Source: Microbacterium sp. MF43 (GTDB lineage Bacteria; Actinomycetota; Actinomycetes; Actinomycetales; Microbacteriaceae). Taken from it: a stretch of DNA of 64,000 bases. The position numbers and the translations under genes are program-made. The stretch's first letter is position 1, and every line of letters starts with the position of its first letter. The notes below the pieces were generated by a model, which had not been told where the DNA came from, did no database searches, and saw nothing but the letters and a program-made list of their open reading frames with translations. Location of the stretch: the NCBI RefSeq assembly GCF_012847295.1, contig NZ_JABBDY010000003.1, forward strand, positions 1 through 64,000. Reading direction: 5' to 3'. This document shows, one piece after another, positions 43,254-51,719 of this stretch.

Positions 43254-44792
43254 ATGAGCGACATTCAGGGCGACCGCCCCGCAGACCACACCCCCGCGGA
43301 CGCGACCGCGAGCACGCCCGACGTGTCGCAGACCGCCCCGACGACTCCCGTCCCGCCGACCACTCCGGCGTGGCAGGCCGCCCAGCAGCCCGCCGCTCAG
43401 CAGCCCGCCGCGCAGCAGCCGGGACCGCCCGCCGGCTACCCGTCGCACGCTCAGGCCTACGCGCGCCCCCAGGGCTACGCAGGCCAGACGGCGTCGTACC
43501 CCCCGAACTACGCCGGCCAGCCCCAGGGCGCCGCGTTCGGGCCGGCCGCCACCGGTGCGACTCCGACGGTCGAGGCTCCGCGCAAGCCCAAGAAGGCCAC
43601 CGGCGCCGGCAAGGTCGTCGGACTCGTCGTCGCTGCGGCGATCGTGGGCGGAGCGGCCGGGCTCGGCGGTGCGTACGCGGGCGTGAACCTCTTCGCCCCT
43701 GAGGGCACCGTCCCTGCGGCCGGGCCCGCCACCGTCACCGTGAACGACACCGATGGGGTCACGCAGACCACCGCGATCGCGGCGAAGGTCGTGCCGAGCG
43801 TCGTGACGATCGCGGCGACGGGCGATCAGGGCAGCGGCACCGGCTCCGGCGTCGTCCTCACCGAGGACGGCTACATCGTCACCAACACCCACGTCGTCAC
43901 GCTCGACGGTGCGACCGGTGACGCGACCGTTCGCGTCACCACGTCGGACGGGCGCGTGTTCGACGCAGAGGTCGTCGGAACGGACCCCACCTACGACCTC
44001 GCCGTGATCAAGCTGCAGGATGCCGAGGGCCTCACTCCCATCGAGTTCGCCTCGTCCGCCGACCTCAACGTCGGCGACGAGACGATCGCGGTCGGCGCAC
44101 CGCTGGGACTGTCCAACACGGTGACCACGGGTATCGTCAGTGCGCTGAACCGCTCCATCGAGATCGCCTCGTCCGCCGCCCCCGAGGGCGGTGACGCGGG
44201 TGAGGAGGAGCAGGCGCCCGAAGGTCAGCAGGACAGCCCCTTCCAGTTCGACTTCGGACAGGGCCAGGCCCAGGGCACGCCCAGCGAGTCGATCAAGATC
44301 GCGGTGATCCAGACCGACGCCGCGATCAACCCCGGCAACTCCGGCGGTGCGCTCGTGGATTCCGAGGGCAAGCTCATCGGCATCAATGTCGCCATCGCGA
44401 CGGCGGGCGGCTCATCCGGCGGCGCCGGCTCGATCGGCGTCGGCTTCGCGATCCCGTCCGACATCGCCCAGCGCATCACCGACGAGATCATCGAGAACGG
44501 CGAGGCCACCCACGGCCTGCTCGGCGCGAACGTGCTGTCGGCCGCACAGGTCGAGGGTTCGACGATCACCGGCGCCTACATCCAGGAGGCGGTGGCCGGC
44601 GGCGCCGCCGCCGCCGCGGGCCTCCAGAAGGGCGACATCGTCACGGAGTTCAACGGCGTCCCCGTCACCGACTCGGTTGATCTGACCGCGCAGGTCCGGG
44701 CTGCAGCCGCGGGCAGCGACGCGACCGTGACCTTCGTCCGCGACGGCGAGACGAAGACCGTCGACGTCACGCTCGGCACGCTCGAGCCGTAA
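43254..44792 (+). CDS. htrA: HtrA/DegP-type membrane-anchored serine protease with PDZ domain
   Basis: This 512-aa protein has a Pro/Gln/Ala-rich cytoplasmic N terminus (about 1-115; repeats of AAQQP), one membrane helix (KVVGLVVAAAIVGGAAGLGG) and an extracytoplasmic chymotrypsin-like domain. The triad is His in VTNTHVV, Asp in DPTYDLAVIKL and Ser in NPGNSGGALVD. A PDZ domain follows (GAAAAAGLQKGDIVTEFNGV). It is expected to degrade or refold misfolded envelope proteins, like PepD/HtrA of mycobacteria. The hairpin just after the stop also holds the next gene's promoter and start. Confidence 0.92.
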   Translation: MSDIQGDRPADHTPADATASTPDVSQTAPTTPVPPTTPAWQAAQQPAAQQPAAQQPGPPAGYPSHAQAYARPQGYAGQTASYPPNYAGQPQGAAFGPAATGATPTVEAPRKPKKATGAGKVVGLVVAAAIVGGAAGLGGAYAGVNLFAPEGTVPAAGPATVTVNDTDGVTQTTAIAAKVVPSVVTIAATGDQGSGTGSGVVLTEDGYIVTNTHVVTLDGATGDATVRVTTSDGRVFDAEVVGTDPTYDLAVIKLQDAEGLTPIEFASSADLNVGDETIAVGAPLGLSNTVTTGIVSALNRSIEIASSAAPEGGDAGEEEQAPEGQQDSPFQFDFGQGQAQGTPSESIKIAVIQTDAAINPGNSGGALVDSEGKLIGINVAIATAGGSSGGAGSIGVGFAIPSDIAQRITDEIIENGEATHGLLGANVLSAAQVEGSTITGAYIQEAVAGGAAAAAGLQKGDIVTEFNGVPVTDSVDLTAQVRAAAAGSDATVTFVRDGETKTVDVTLGTLEP

Positions 44793-44801
44793 CCGCTCCC
44801 A

Positions 44802-44850
44802 CGAGAAGGACGCCACCCCGCGATAGGCTCGCGGGGTGGCGTCCTTCTCG
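44802..44850. terminator. Perfect 22-bp inverted repeat: htrA terminator merged with the promoter and start of the next gene
   Basis: The left arm (44802-44823, beginning CGAGAAGGACGCC) and right arm (44829-44850, ending GGCGTCCTTCTCG) are exact complements around the 5-base loop TAGGC. The loop plus the first base of the right arm forms TAGGCT, placed six bases before the GTG at 44836. The right arm encodes the first five codons of the downstream gene. Confidence 0.85.
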
Positions 44851-46113
44851 TTCGGCGCGGGGAATGCGCGAAAGCTCGCGACTCTCCCGCTCTATGCCGC
44901 AGGGCGCATACTGACCCTCCTCGTCCCCCGATCCCGGGACGAGTGGGTGTTCGGCTGCGCGGCGGGCATCGGCGATGGCGCTCTCGCGCTGTGGCAGGTC
45001 GCCGCCGCCGACGGCTGGCGGGCGGTCTGGCTCGTGGGAAACGACCGGGAGGCGGCGGATGCCTCGGCCCGCGGCATCCCGAGTCTTCCGAAGTCCTCTC
45101 TGCGGGGGCTTTGGCGCACGGCCCGCGCCCGCGTGATCGTGGTGACCCATGGGTTCGGCGACGTCAACCGCTACGCGGTGTCGGGGGCGTTCGTCGTGCA
45201 GCTCTGGCATGGGATCCCCCTCAAGCGCATCGGCCTCGATTCTCCCGAGACGCTGCGGCTCCCGGGCCCGCTCGCACGCGTGCGCGCCCTGCGCCCGCTC
45301 CAGCACGTGCTCGGGGCGATGTTCCGCGGCGCAGCGCGGCGGATCCGCCTCCTGCCCGCCGCGTCGCACGTCGTGCGGGGGCGGCTCGAGTCGGCGTTCG
45401 CGCTGCCCGACGAACGGGTGCCGGTGACGGGCGAGCCGCGGGTGGACGTGCTGTCGCAGGGAACCGCCGAGCAGCGGCGCGCAGACGCCCGCACGGCGAT
45501 CGCGGCGGCGACCGGCCCGCTCCCCCACGCGGCGGCTGTGGTGCTGTACGCCCCGACCTGGCGAGACGGCGCCGTCGATCCCGCGGTTCCGACCGAGCCG
45601 GAATGGCATGCCCTCATCGCTCTGCTCGACCGCCACGACGCGGTGCTGCTGGTGCGCTCGCACCCGCTCGGAGCGGGGGAGTATCGCCCGCCCGCGGCGA
45701 CCGACCGGGTACGGCTGCTCGGGAGCGACCTCGCTCCCGACGTCACGCCGCTGCTCCCCGGAATCGACGTGCTCGTCACCGACTACTCGTCGATCGTCTT
45801 CGACGCTTCGCTCGTGCCGGTGCCCGCGGTCTTCCTGGCGCCCGACGTCGAGGCGTACTCGCGCACCCGCGGCTTCTACGGCAGTTACTCCGAGGTCGCC
45901 GGCGAAGACTGGGCGGCGGACTGGTCCGGGGCTCTCGCGCAGCTGGACGCCGTGCTGGGTGATGACGCCGAGGCGGAACGCCGCCGGGGGCGCGCCGAGG
46001 CGCTCAGCGCGCGTGTGCACGCCTTCCGGGACGGCGCCAGCGCGGAGCGGGTGTACCGTGCGATCCTGGCGGGATGGAGCGGCGGGACGGCCGCCACGAA
46101 AGGACGACGATGA
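44836..46113 (+). CDS. CDP-glycerol glycerophosphotransferase family protein (TagF/TagB-like)
   Basis: This 425-aa GT-B-fold transferase has the family landmarks VVQLWHGIPLKRIG (catalytic His region, about 130), VLYAPTWRDG (about 237), LLVRSHPLG and the donor-site signature VLVTDYSSIVFD (about 313). It should polymerise or prime a glycerol-phosphate-type wall or membrane glycopolymer at the cytoplasmic face. The leaderless GTG start is fixed by TAGGCT in the upstream hairpin loop. It overlaps the next transferase gene by ATGA. Acceptor and polymer are unknown. Confidence 0.83.
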   Translation: MASFSFGAGNARKLATLPLYAAGRILTLLVPRSRDEWVFGCAAGIGDGALALWQVAAADGWRAVWLVGNDREAADASARGIPSLPKSSLRGLWRTARARVIVVTHGFGDVNRYAVSGAFVVQLWHGIPLKRIGLDSPETLRLPGPLARVRALRPLQHVLGAMFRGAARRIRLLPAASHVVRGRLESAFALPDERVPVTGEPRVDVLSQGTAEQRRADARTAIAAATGPLPHAAAVVLYAPTWRDGAVDPAVPTEPEWHALIALLDRHDAVLLVRSHPLGAGEYRPPAATDRVRLLGSDLAPDVTPLLPGIDVLVTDYSSIVFDASLVPVPAVFLAPDVEAYSRTRGFYGSYSEVAGEDWAADWSGALAQLDAVLGDDAEAERRRGRAEALSARVHAFRDGASAERVYRAILAGWSGGTAATKGRR

Positions 46114-47570
46114 CGCAGGCCCGCTTCACGACCGAGGGCGGAGCCGCCCTCGTCCTCACCGGCGAGGGACCCCGGCCGGCATCGGTCGAGCTCGTCGGTC
46201 GTCGTGCCCGGGTCTCGGCGTCGGTGAGCGGCCGCGGCAAGACGTGGAAGGCCGCCATCCCGCTGCGGGCCGAACGGTGGGGCGGACCGGAGCTCCCTCT
46301 CCCGTCGGGCACCTACGATCTGAGGGTGACGGCCGCCGACGGAGCCGACGACGGGGCGACGGCGGAGCCGCCCGCCCGCGTGCCGCTCGCGCAGCTGGGG
46401 ACGCTCCGTGCGGTGCTGGACGGGTGGACCGTGGTCATCGGACCGCCCATGGATCCCGCCTACGACTCGGGCGAGGGGCAGGACGCTCTCGAGCGGCGGT
46501 ACGCGCACCGGCCCGCGGGGCTCGAGAACGCGGTGTTCTTCGAGAGCTTCTACGGGCGCAACGCCAGCTGCAACCCGCTCGCGATCGATCGCGAGCTCGC
46601 GCGCCGTGCGCCCGGCGTCACACGGTACTGGAGCGTCGTGGACCTCTCGGTGGCCGTGCCGGAGGGAGCCGTGCCGATCGTCGAGGGCAGTCCCGAATGG
46701 TGGCGCGCCCGCGGCGCGGCGCGGCTCCTGGTGGTCAACGACTGGCTCCGCCGCCGCTTCGCCCGACGGCGAGGACAGGTCGTGCTGCAGACGTGGCACG
46801 GCACGCCGCTCAAGCGCCTCGCGCTCCACCGGCCCGGGTTCGACCCGCGCCGCATGGCAGCCGTCGTGCGCGAGTCGAGGCGCTGGGACGTCCTCCTCGC
46901 CCACAATCCGTACGCCGCCCGCATCCTGAGCAAGGCGTACGCGTTCCTGACGCGGCCGGTGTGGGTGGAGGGCTACCCGCGCAATGACGTGCTCGTCACC
47001 GGCGACGGCGGGGCGACCCGCGCGGCGCTCGGCGTGGGCGCCGATGAGCGCGTCCTCCTTTACGCGCCGACCTGGCGCGACGATCGCGTCGAGATGGTCG
47101 ACTTCATCGACCCGGCGGCCCTCGCGGCCGAGACCGGCGCCGTCGTCCTGGTCCGCGGCCACTCGCGCACGCTCCAGCCCGGGCGCGACGCCGAGGGCGC
47201 CCGGGTGATCGACGTCACCGGCTTCCCCGATACGTCGCTCCTGCTGCTGGCGGCCGATGCGCTGATCACGGACTACTCGTCGGTGATGTTCGACTTCTCG
47301 GTCACGGGAAAGCCGATGTACTTCCTCGTCCCCGACATGGAGCACTATCGCGGCGAGCTGCGCGGGTTCTACTTCGACCTCGCCGCGCACGCGCCCGGGC
47401 CGGTCGTGCGCACCCAGGACGAGCTCGTCGCCGCCCTCGGCGGCGACACGTCGGCGTATGCCGAGCGATACGCGCGCTGGCGCGAGAAGTTCAACGCGCG
47501 CGACGATGGCCGCGCCGCCGAGAGGGTGGTCGCCCGCATCCTCGATCAGGGCTTCGTCGATCCGCGCTGA
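46110..47570 (+). CDS. CDP-glycerol glycerophosphotransferase family protein, second copy
   Basis: This 486-aa protein has an N-terminal beta-rich domain of about 120 residues (VELVGRRARVSASVSGRG) absent from its neighbour, followed by the TagF-like transferase core: VVLQTWHGTPLKRLA (about 233), LLYAPTWRDDR (about 315), VLVRGHSRT and ALITDYSSVMFDFS (about 388). It is probably a second transferase acting on the same polymer. ATG 46110 overlaps the upstream stop. It ends 27 bp from the convergent GT2 gene. Confidence 0.85.
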   Translation: MTQARFTTEGGAALVLTGEGPRPASVELVGRRARVSASVSGRGKTWKAAIPLRAERWGGPELPLPSGTYDLRVTAADGADDGATAEPPARVPLAQLGTLRAVLDGWTVVIGPPMDPAYDSGEGQDALERRYAHRPAGLENAVFFESFYGRNASCNPLAIDRELARRAPGVTRYWSVVDLSVAVPEGAVPIVEGSPEWWRARGAARLLVVNDWLRRRFARRRGQVVLQTWHGTPLKRLALHRPGFDPRRMAAVVRESRRWDVLLAHNPYAARILSKAYAFLTRPVWVEGYPRNDVLVTGDGGATRAALGVGADERVLLYAPTWRDDRVEMVDFIDPAALAAETGAVVLVRGHSRTLQPGRDAEGARVIDVTGFPDTSLLLLAADALITDYSSVMFDFSVTGKPMYFLVPDMEHYRGELRGFYFDLAAHAPGPVVRTQDELVAALGGDTSAYAERYARWREKFNARDDGRAAERVVARILDQGFVDPR

Positions 47571-47597
47571 CGGCGCTCGGCGGTCCGGGAGCGCGGT

Positions 47598-48692
47598 TCA
47601 GGGGAGCGGCGTGTTGCGGGTGCCCAGCCGCGACGTGTCGACGGTGTCGTGCGCCCCGCCGACCACGCCCCGCAGGAAGCCCCAGCCCCACGAGAGGTGC
47701 ATCGTCGGGAGCACCGCCGCCGTCCAGAGCTTGTCGCGCCATCCGGTTCCGCCGCCCGGCCCCAGGGCGACGGCGACGATGAGGAGGGCGTACGCCGCCA
47801 GCGGCAGGTAGACGACGGATGCCGCGACCGCCCACCCGCCCTGAAGGACGCCCGTCGCCTGCAGGACGCCGATCGCGACGGCCAGCAGGATCGTGACGAT
47901 CAGCAGCGGGGGCGCGAAGAAGCGCAGCGAGTTGCCGCGCCCGAAACGGCGCACGAGTTCGCCGCGCCACCGACCCGTGGCCGCGAACTGCCGCACCAGC
48001 CGCTGCCAGCTCTCGCGGGGCCAGTAGGTGACCGACAGCTCGGGATCGAACCAGACCCGGTAGCCGGCGCGGCGGATGCGCAGATTCAGCTCCCAGTCCT
48101 CGCCGCGACGGATCGTCTCGTCGAAGAGGCCCACCTCGTCGAGCACCGCCCGCCGCATGACGCCGAGATACGCCGACTCCGCCTCGCCCTGCTGCGTACC
48201 GCCGTGGTAGGCGCCGCCACCGAGCCCGATGGGGGAGTTGTAGGCGCGCGCGACCGCCCTCTGGAACGGGGTGCGCCCGTCGGCGCGCATGACGCCTCCG
48301 ACATTGGCGGCGCGCACGCGGTCGAGCGTCGCGAGCGCTCGCCGGGTGTACTCCGGCTCGAGCTCGGAGTGGGCGTCGACGCGGACGATCGTGGGATAGC
48401 GGCCCGCACGGATCGCGAGGTTGAGCCCGACCGGGATGTCGGCGCGCGGATTGTCCACGAGCACGATGCGCGGCTCCTCGGCCGCGAGCTGCCGGGCGAG
48501 CTCGGTGGTGCCGTCCGTTGAGGGGGCGAGCGCGAGGATCAGCTCGGACGGGCCGTCCACCCGCTGGGCGAGCACGGTCTCGACGGCACGACGGAGGTAG
48601 TCCCGCTCGTTCAGGACCGGCATGACGAACGTCACGCCGGCGTCGGGATCCACCTGGGGAGCGTCCCTGCGCCCGCGCTGCTCGACCTGCAC
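47598..48692 (-). CDS. Membrane-associated family 2 glycosyltransferase (ExoA-like)
   Basis: This 364-aa protein has a GT-A fold with VTFVMPVLNERDYL at the N terminus, VRVDAHSELEP (the DxD-like metal site, about 103) and RRGEDWELNLR (the catalytic ED, about 197). About three C-terminal membrane helices (residues 260-340) follow. It resembles ExoA-type succinoglycan glucosyltransferases and would add sugars to a lipid-linked glycan. GTG 48692 follows CATGAT by six bases. It is divergent from the third CDP-glycerol-transferase-like gene. Confidence 0.83.
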   Translation of the reverse strand: MQVEQRGRRDAPQVDPDAGVTFVMPVLNERDYLRRAVETVLAQRVDGPSELILALAPSTDGTTELARQLAAEEPRIVLVDNPRADIPVGLNLAIRAGRYPTIVRVDAHSELEPEYTRRALATLDRVRAANVGGVMRADGRTPFQRAVARAYNSPIGLGGGAYHGGTQQGEAESAYLGVMRRAVLDEVGLFDETIRRGEDWELNLRIRRAGYRVWFDPELSVTYWPRESWQRLVRQFAATGRWRGELVRRFGRGNSLRFFAPPLLIVTILLAVAIGVLQATGVLQGGWAVAASVVYLPLAAYALLIVAVALGPGGGTGWRDKLWTAAVLPTMHLSWGWGFLRGVVGGAHDTVDTSRLGTRNTPLP

Positions 48693-48732
48693 GGGTCGAT
48701 CATGTCACGGGTCGCCTGGGTAGTCTGGGAAC
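48693..48732. promoter_or_regulatory. 40-bp divergent leaderless promoter pair (GT2 / GT-B)
   Basis: The minus-strand CATGAT (complement of 48699-48704) lies six bases before GTG 48692. The plus-strand TAGTCT (48721-48726) lies six bases before GTG 48733. The start-to-start spacing matches the 40-bp region at 6752-6791. Confidence 0.55.
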
Positions 48733-50022
48733 GTGGGTCTGGTCTCGGATGGGAAGAAAGCGGTCGCGCTGGTCCGCAAGGCGGTCAGGAATCGCCGTGC
48801 CGTGATCGACGTCCGCCGCGCGCTCGCGGCCAGGCCGGCGCATCCGCGTCTGCACTACCGCATCGCGGTGTACTTCGCCGACGGTGCGGTGAACATGTAC
48901 CAGATGCGCCAGTGGTACAAGCCGCTGGCCGAGCTGTCGAAGATCTGGCCCGTGGTCGTCCTCAGTCGTGCGGCCACCGGGGCGCGGGCGATGCTCGAAG
49001 AGGACGCACCGCCGGTCGCGTTCGTGCCGACGGTTCGCGACCTCGAGCGCTTCCTCGCCGAGCAGGACATCCGCGTGGTGCTGTACGTCAACCAGAACAC
49101 GCGCAACTTCCAGATGTTCCGGTACGGCCGGCGCTGGCACGTCTTCATCAACCACGGCGAGTCCGACAAGATGTACATGACGACCAACCAGTACAAGGCC
49201 TACGACTACGCCTTCATCGCGGGTGACGCCGCCCGTGAGCGGCTCTCGCGGGTGCTGTGGGACTACGAGCTCGACCGCCGGACGATCGCGATCGGCCGTC
49301 CGCAGGCCGACCACTACTCGGGCACGCTGCCGTACACGCCCGACGATCGGACCGTCGTGCTGTACGCACCGACCTGGGAGGGGGACCGGCCGTCCGCGCA
49401 CTACGGATCCGTCGTCACCCACGGCGAGGCGCTCACGACGGCGCTCCTGGCCACGGGGCGTCACCGTCTGATCTATCGCCCGCATCCGCGGTCGGGGGTC
49501 GTCAACCCCGAGTACGGCGTGGCGAATCGGCGCATCATCGCCGCGATCGCTGCCGCGAATGCCGCCGATCCGTCGGCCCATCACGTCTTCGACGACGGTC
49601 CCGATCTCGGGTGGCAGCTCTCGGCCGCCGATATCGCGATCGTGGACATCTCCGCGATGGTGTACGACCGGCTCGCCGCCGACAAGCCGCTGATGATCAC
49701 GCGACCGGTCGATCCGGCGGCCGCGATCGACACGCACGGCTACCTTTCGGCGTGCGAGTGGCTGGATGCCTCGGCCGCCGGCGCGATCGTCGCCGAGGCC
49801 GATCGCGTCCTCAGCGACCCGGAGGCGGTGGAGCGACTCGAGCACTGGGTGCGCCACTACTTCGGCGACACCGCGCCGGGTGCGGCGACGGCACGCTTCC
49901 ACGGCGCCGTCCGCAGCCTCATGGACGAATGGGACCGCTGGTATGCGCGCTCGATCGTCGAGGACGAGGACGACGAGCAGGACCCGGACGAGGCGGAACT
50001 CGACGACGAGGTCGCAGGCTGA
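48733..50022 (+). CDS. CDP-glycerol-transferase-like GT-B protein, divergent
   Basis: This 429-aa protein has INHGESDKMYM in place of the usual WHG motif (about 138), then VLYAPTWEGDR (about 213), RLIYRPHPRSG and IAIVDISAMVYDRLAADKPLM (about 307), where the usual TDYSS reads VDISA. A strongly acidic C-terminal tail (EDEDDEQDPDEAELDDE) follows. The architecture is that of the TagB/TagF family, but the donor-site changes suggest a different substrate. GTG 48733 follows TAGTCT by six bases. Confidence 0.75.
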   Translation: MGLVSDGKKAVALVRKAVRNRRAVIDVRRALAARPAHPRLHYRIAVYFADGAVNMYQMRQWYKPLAELSKIWPVVVLSRAATGARAMLEEDAPPVAFVPTVRDLERFLAEQDIRVVLYVNQNTRNFQMFRYGRRWHVFINHGESDKMYMTTNQYKAYDYAFIAGDAARERLSRVLWDYELDRRTIAIGRPQADHYSGTLPYTPDDRTVVLYAPTWEGDRPSAHYGSVVTHGEALTTALLATGRHRLIYRPHPRSGVVNPEYGVANRRIIAAIAAANAADPSAHHVFDDGPDLGWQLSAADIAIVDISAMVYDRLAADKPLMITRPVDPAAAIDTHGYLSACEWLDASAAGAIVAEADRVLSDPEAVERLEHWVRHYFGDTAPGAATARFHGAVRSLMDEWDRWYARSIVEDEDDEQDPDEAELDDEVAG

Positions 50023-50037
50023 GCAGCCCCCGGATCG

Positions 50038-51417
50038 TCAGCCCACGGGCGCCGTCCGTTCGACGAGTCGTGCGATCGCACGAAGCGGGATCGTGACCCA
50101 CGTGGGCCTGTTGCGGGCTTCGTAGATCGCCTCGTAGACGGCCTTGTCGAGTTCGAGGGCAGCCAGCAGTGCCGTCTGCGAGTCCAGATCGGCGCGCGAT
50201 GCCATCGCGTATCCCTCGAGGAATCCGGCGCGCGCGCCGTGCGCCCATTCGCGAGCCGCGACGGGGGAGCGCTCCGGATCGTCCAGGCGGATAGAACCGG
50301 CGACGTAGTCGAAGGACCGCAGCATGCCGGCCACGTCGCGCAGGGCGAGATCGGGGCGGGTCCGCTCGCTCATGGGTCGCAGCGGCTCTCCTTCGAAATC
50401 GAGCAGCACCCAGCCGCGCCCGGGAACGTGGAGCACCTGACCCAGGTGGTAGTCACCGTGGATGCGCTGCTGATCCGGCCACGCCGTCGCTGCGGCCAGC
50501 GCGTACACGGCTTCGATGGCGGCTCGCCGCTCTGCGATCTCGGGCACCTCGGCGATCGCAATCGTCAGGCGCCGGCGCCACGTTCCGACGGTGGCCTCGA
50601 GGTCGGCGGCCGTCGTCGCACGCGTGGGGAAGAGCTCCGCCAGCGACACGTGGACATCCGCGGTCGCCGCTCCGAGCGCGCGTGCCGACCCGCGGAAGTC
50701 CTCTCCGCGCGCCGCAGCCTGCAGGGCCACCCGCCAGGCGTCCTCCACATCGGGCAGGAACTCCTGAGCCCACGCCAGCGAGCCGGTCACCGTGCCCTGG
50801 GCCGTGTCGAGGTCCGGCCATGTCCCCTCGATCCAGCCCACCGCCCGCGGGACGTGCACGGATCCTGCCTCGGCGAGCGCCGTGGGCAGTTCGATGTCGG
50901 GATTGAGCCCCGCATGAAGCTGCCGGTAGACCTTGCAGATGACCGGCATGCCGCTCGAACGATAGATCAGCGACGTGTTCGACTGCTCGCCGCTCATGAC
51001 GGTCGCGGTGGCCGTTTCGCCGCTTGTGCGCGCGCGCCGAGGATGGCCGATCGCTTCGGTGCGGGGTCCTGTGCCACGGCCTCCCGCGGTGATGAGGCGG
51101 TGGAGCGCACGCGCGTAGGCGGGGTCGTGGGGACCGTCGATGAACGTCGTTCCCGGTTCAGGACTCCCGATCACGTGATCGGGCGAGGCATCCACCGTCT
51201 CCGTCGCCCGTGCGACGACCGGAAGCTGGTACAGCACGACGGGGAGCGCACCCTCGTCAGCGATCAGATACGTGCGGATGCGCGCGTCGGCGTCGTCGTC
51301 GCTCGCGGGCGGAAGGTCCCACCACGACACCAGGCGCAGGCTCGGCGGGCGCCCCTTTGCGGCGTACCAGCGCTGGCGGGGCATCCATGCCGCGAAGCAG
51401 GCGAGGGTGCTGTCCAT
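50038..51417 (-). CDS. mak: Maltokinase
   Basis: This 459-aa kinase phosphorylates maltose to maltose-1-phosphate in the TreS-Mak-GlgE alpha-glucan pathway. It has the typical N-terminal cap (FAAWMPRQRWYAAKGR), the intact catalytic loop IHGDYHLGQVL (about 320) and metal-binding VLLDFEGEPLRP (about 338). treS and glgE are not in the window, so the pathway is split on this chromosome. ATG 51417 follows TACGCT by seven bases (leaderless). Its intact HGD motif contrasts with the degenerate kinase-fold protein at 23.6-24.9 kb. Confidence 0.9.
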   Translation of the reverse strand: MDSTLACFAAWMPRQRWYAAKGRPPSLRLVSWWDLPPASDDDADARIRTYLIADEGALPVVLYQLPVVARATETVDASPDHVIGSPEPGTTFIDGPHDPAYARALHRLITAGGRGTGPRTEAIGHPRRARTSGETATATVMSGEQSNTSLIYRSSGMPVICKVYRQLHAGLNPDIELPTALAEAGSVHVPRAVGWIEGTWPDLDTAQGTVTGSLAWAQEFLPDVEDAWRVALQAAARGEDFRGSARALGAATADVHVSLAELFPTRATTAADLEATVGTWRRRLTIAIAEVPEIAERRAAIEAVYALAAATAWPDQQRIHGDYHLGQVLHVPGRGWVLLDFEGEPLRPMSERTRPDLALRDVAGMLRSFDYVAGSIRLDDPERSPVAAREWAHGARAGFLEGYAMASRADLDSQTALLAALELDKAVYEAIYEARNRPTWVTIPLRAIARLVERTAPVG

Positions 51418-51454
51418 AGTCGAGAGCGTATTCCTGCGCGCGCAGACGTGTCGA

Positions 51455-51685
51455 TCAGTCGTCGTCGGAGTCGTCGTCGGGATCGGCGTCGGTGATGTGC
51501 GCCTGGGCGACCTCGACGGTCGGAGCGACCGGGATCACAATGGACTCGACGGACGCGAAACCGAGTGCATCGACAGCCGGCGCCGCGGCGGCGAGCCGCT
51601 CGGCCTCGCTCTCCGGCGCGGCGGGCTCCGAGGGGAGACCCGCCCACTCCTCGTTCTGCTCCGGTCGCTGCACGAACATTCCCAT
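51455..51685 (-). CDS. Small acidic protein, unknown function
   Basis: This 76-aa protein begins MGMFVQRPEQNEEWAGLPSE and has a central alanine-rich helix, a short hydrophobic stretch (SIVIPVAPTVEV) and an all-acidic end (DADPDDDSDDD). I recognise no domain. ATG 51685 lies six bases after CAGAAT, which supports real expression. A second ATG two codons later is possible. Confidence 0.6.
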   Translation of the reverse strand: MGMFVQRPEQNEEWAGLPSEPAAPESEAERLAAAAPAVDALGFASVESIVIPVAPTVEVAQAHITDADPDDDSDDD

Positions 51686-51719
51686 GCGCCCATTCTGCCG
51701 CGCGCGTGGCGTTGTGGCG

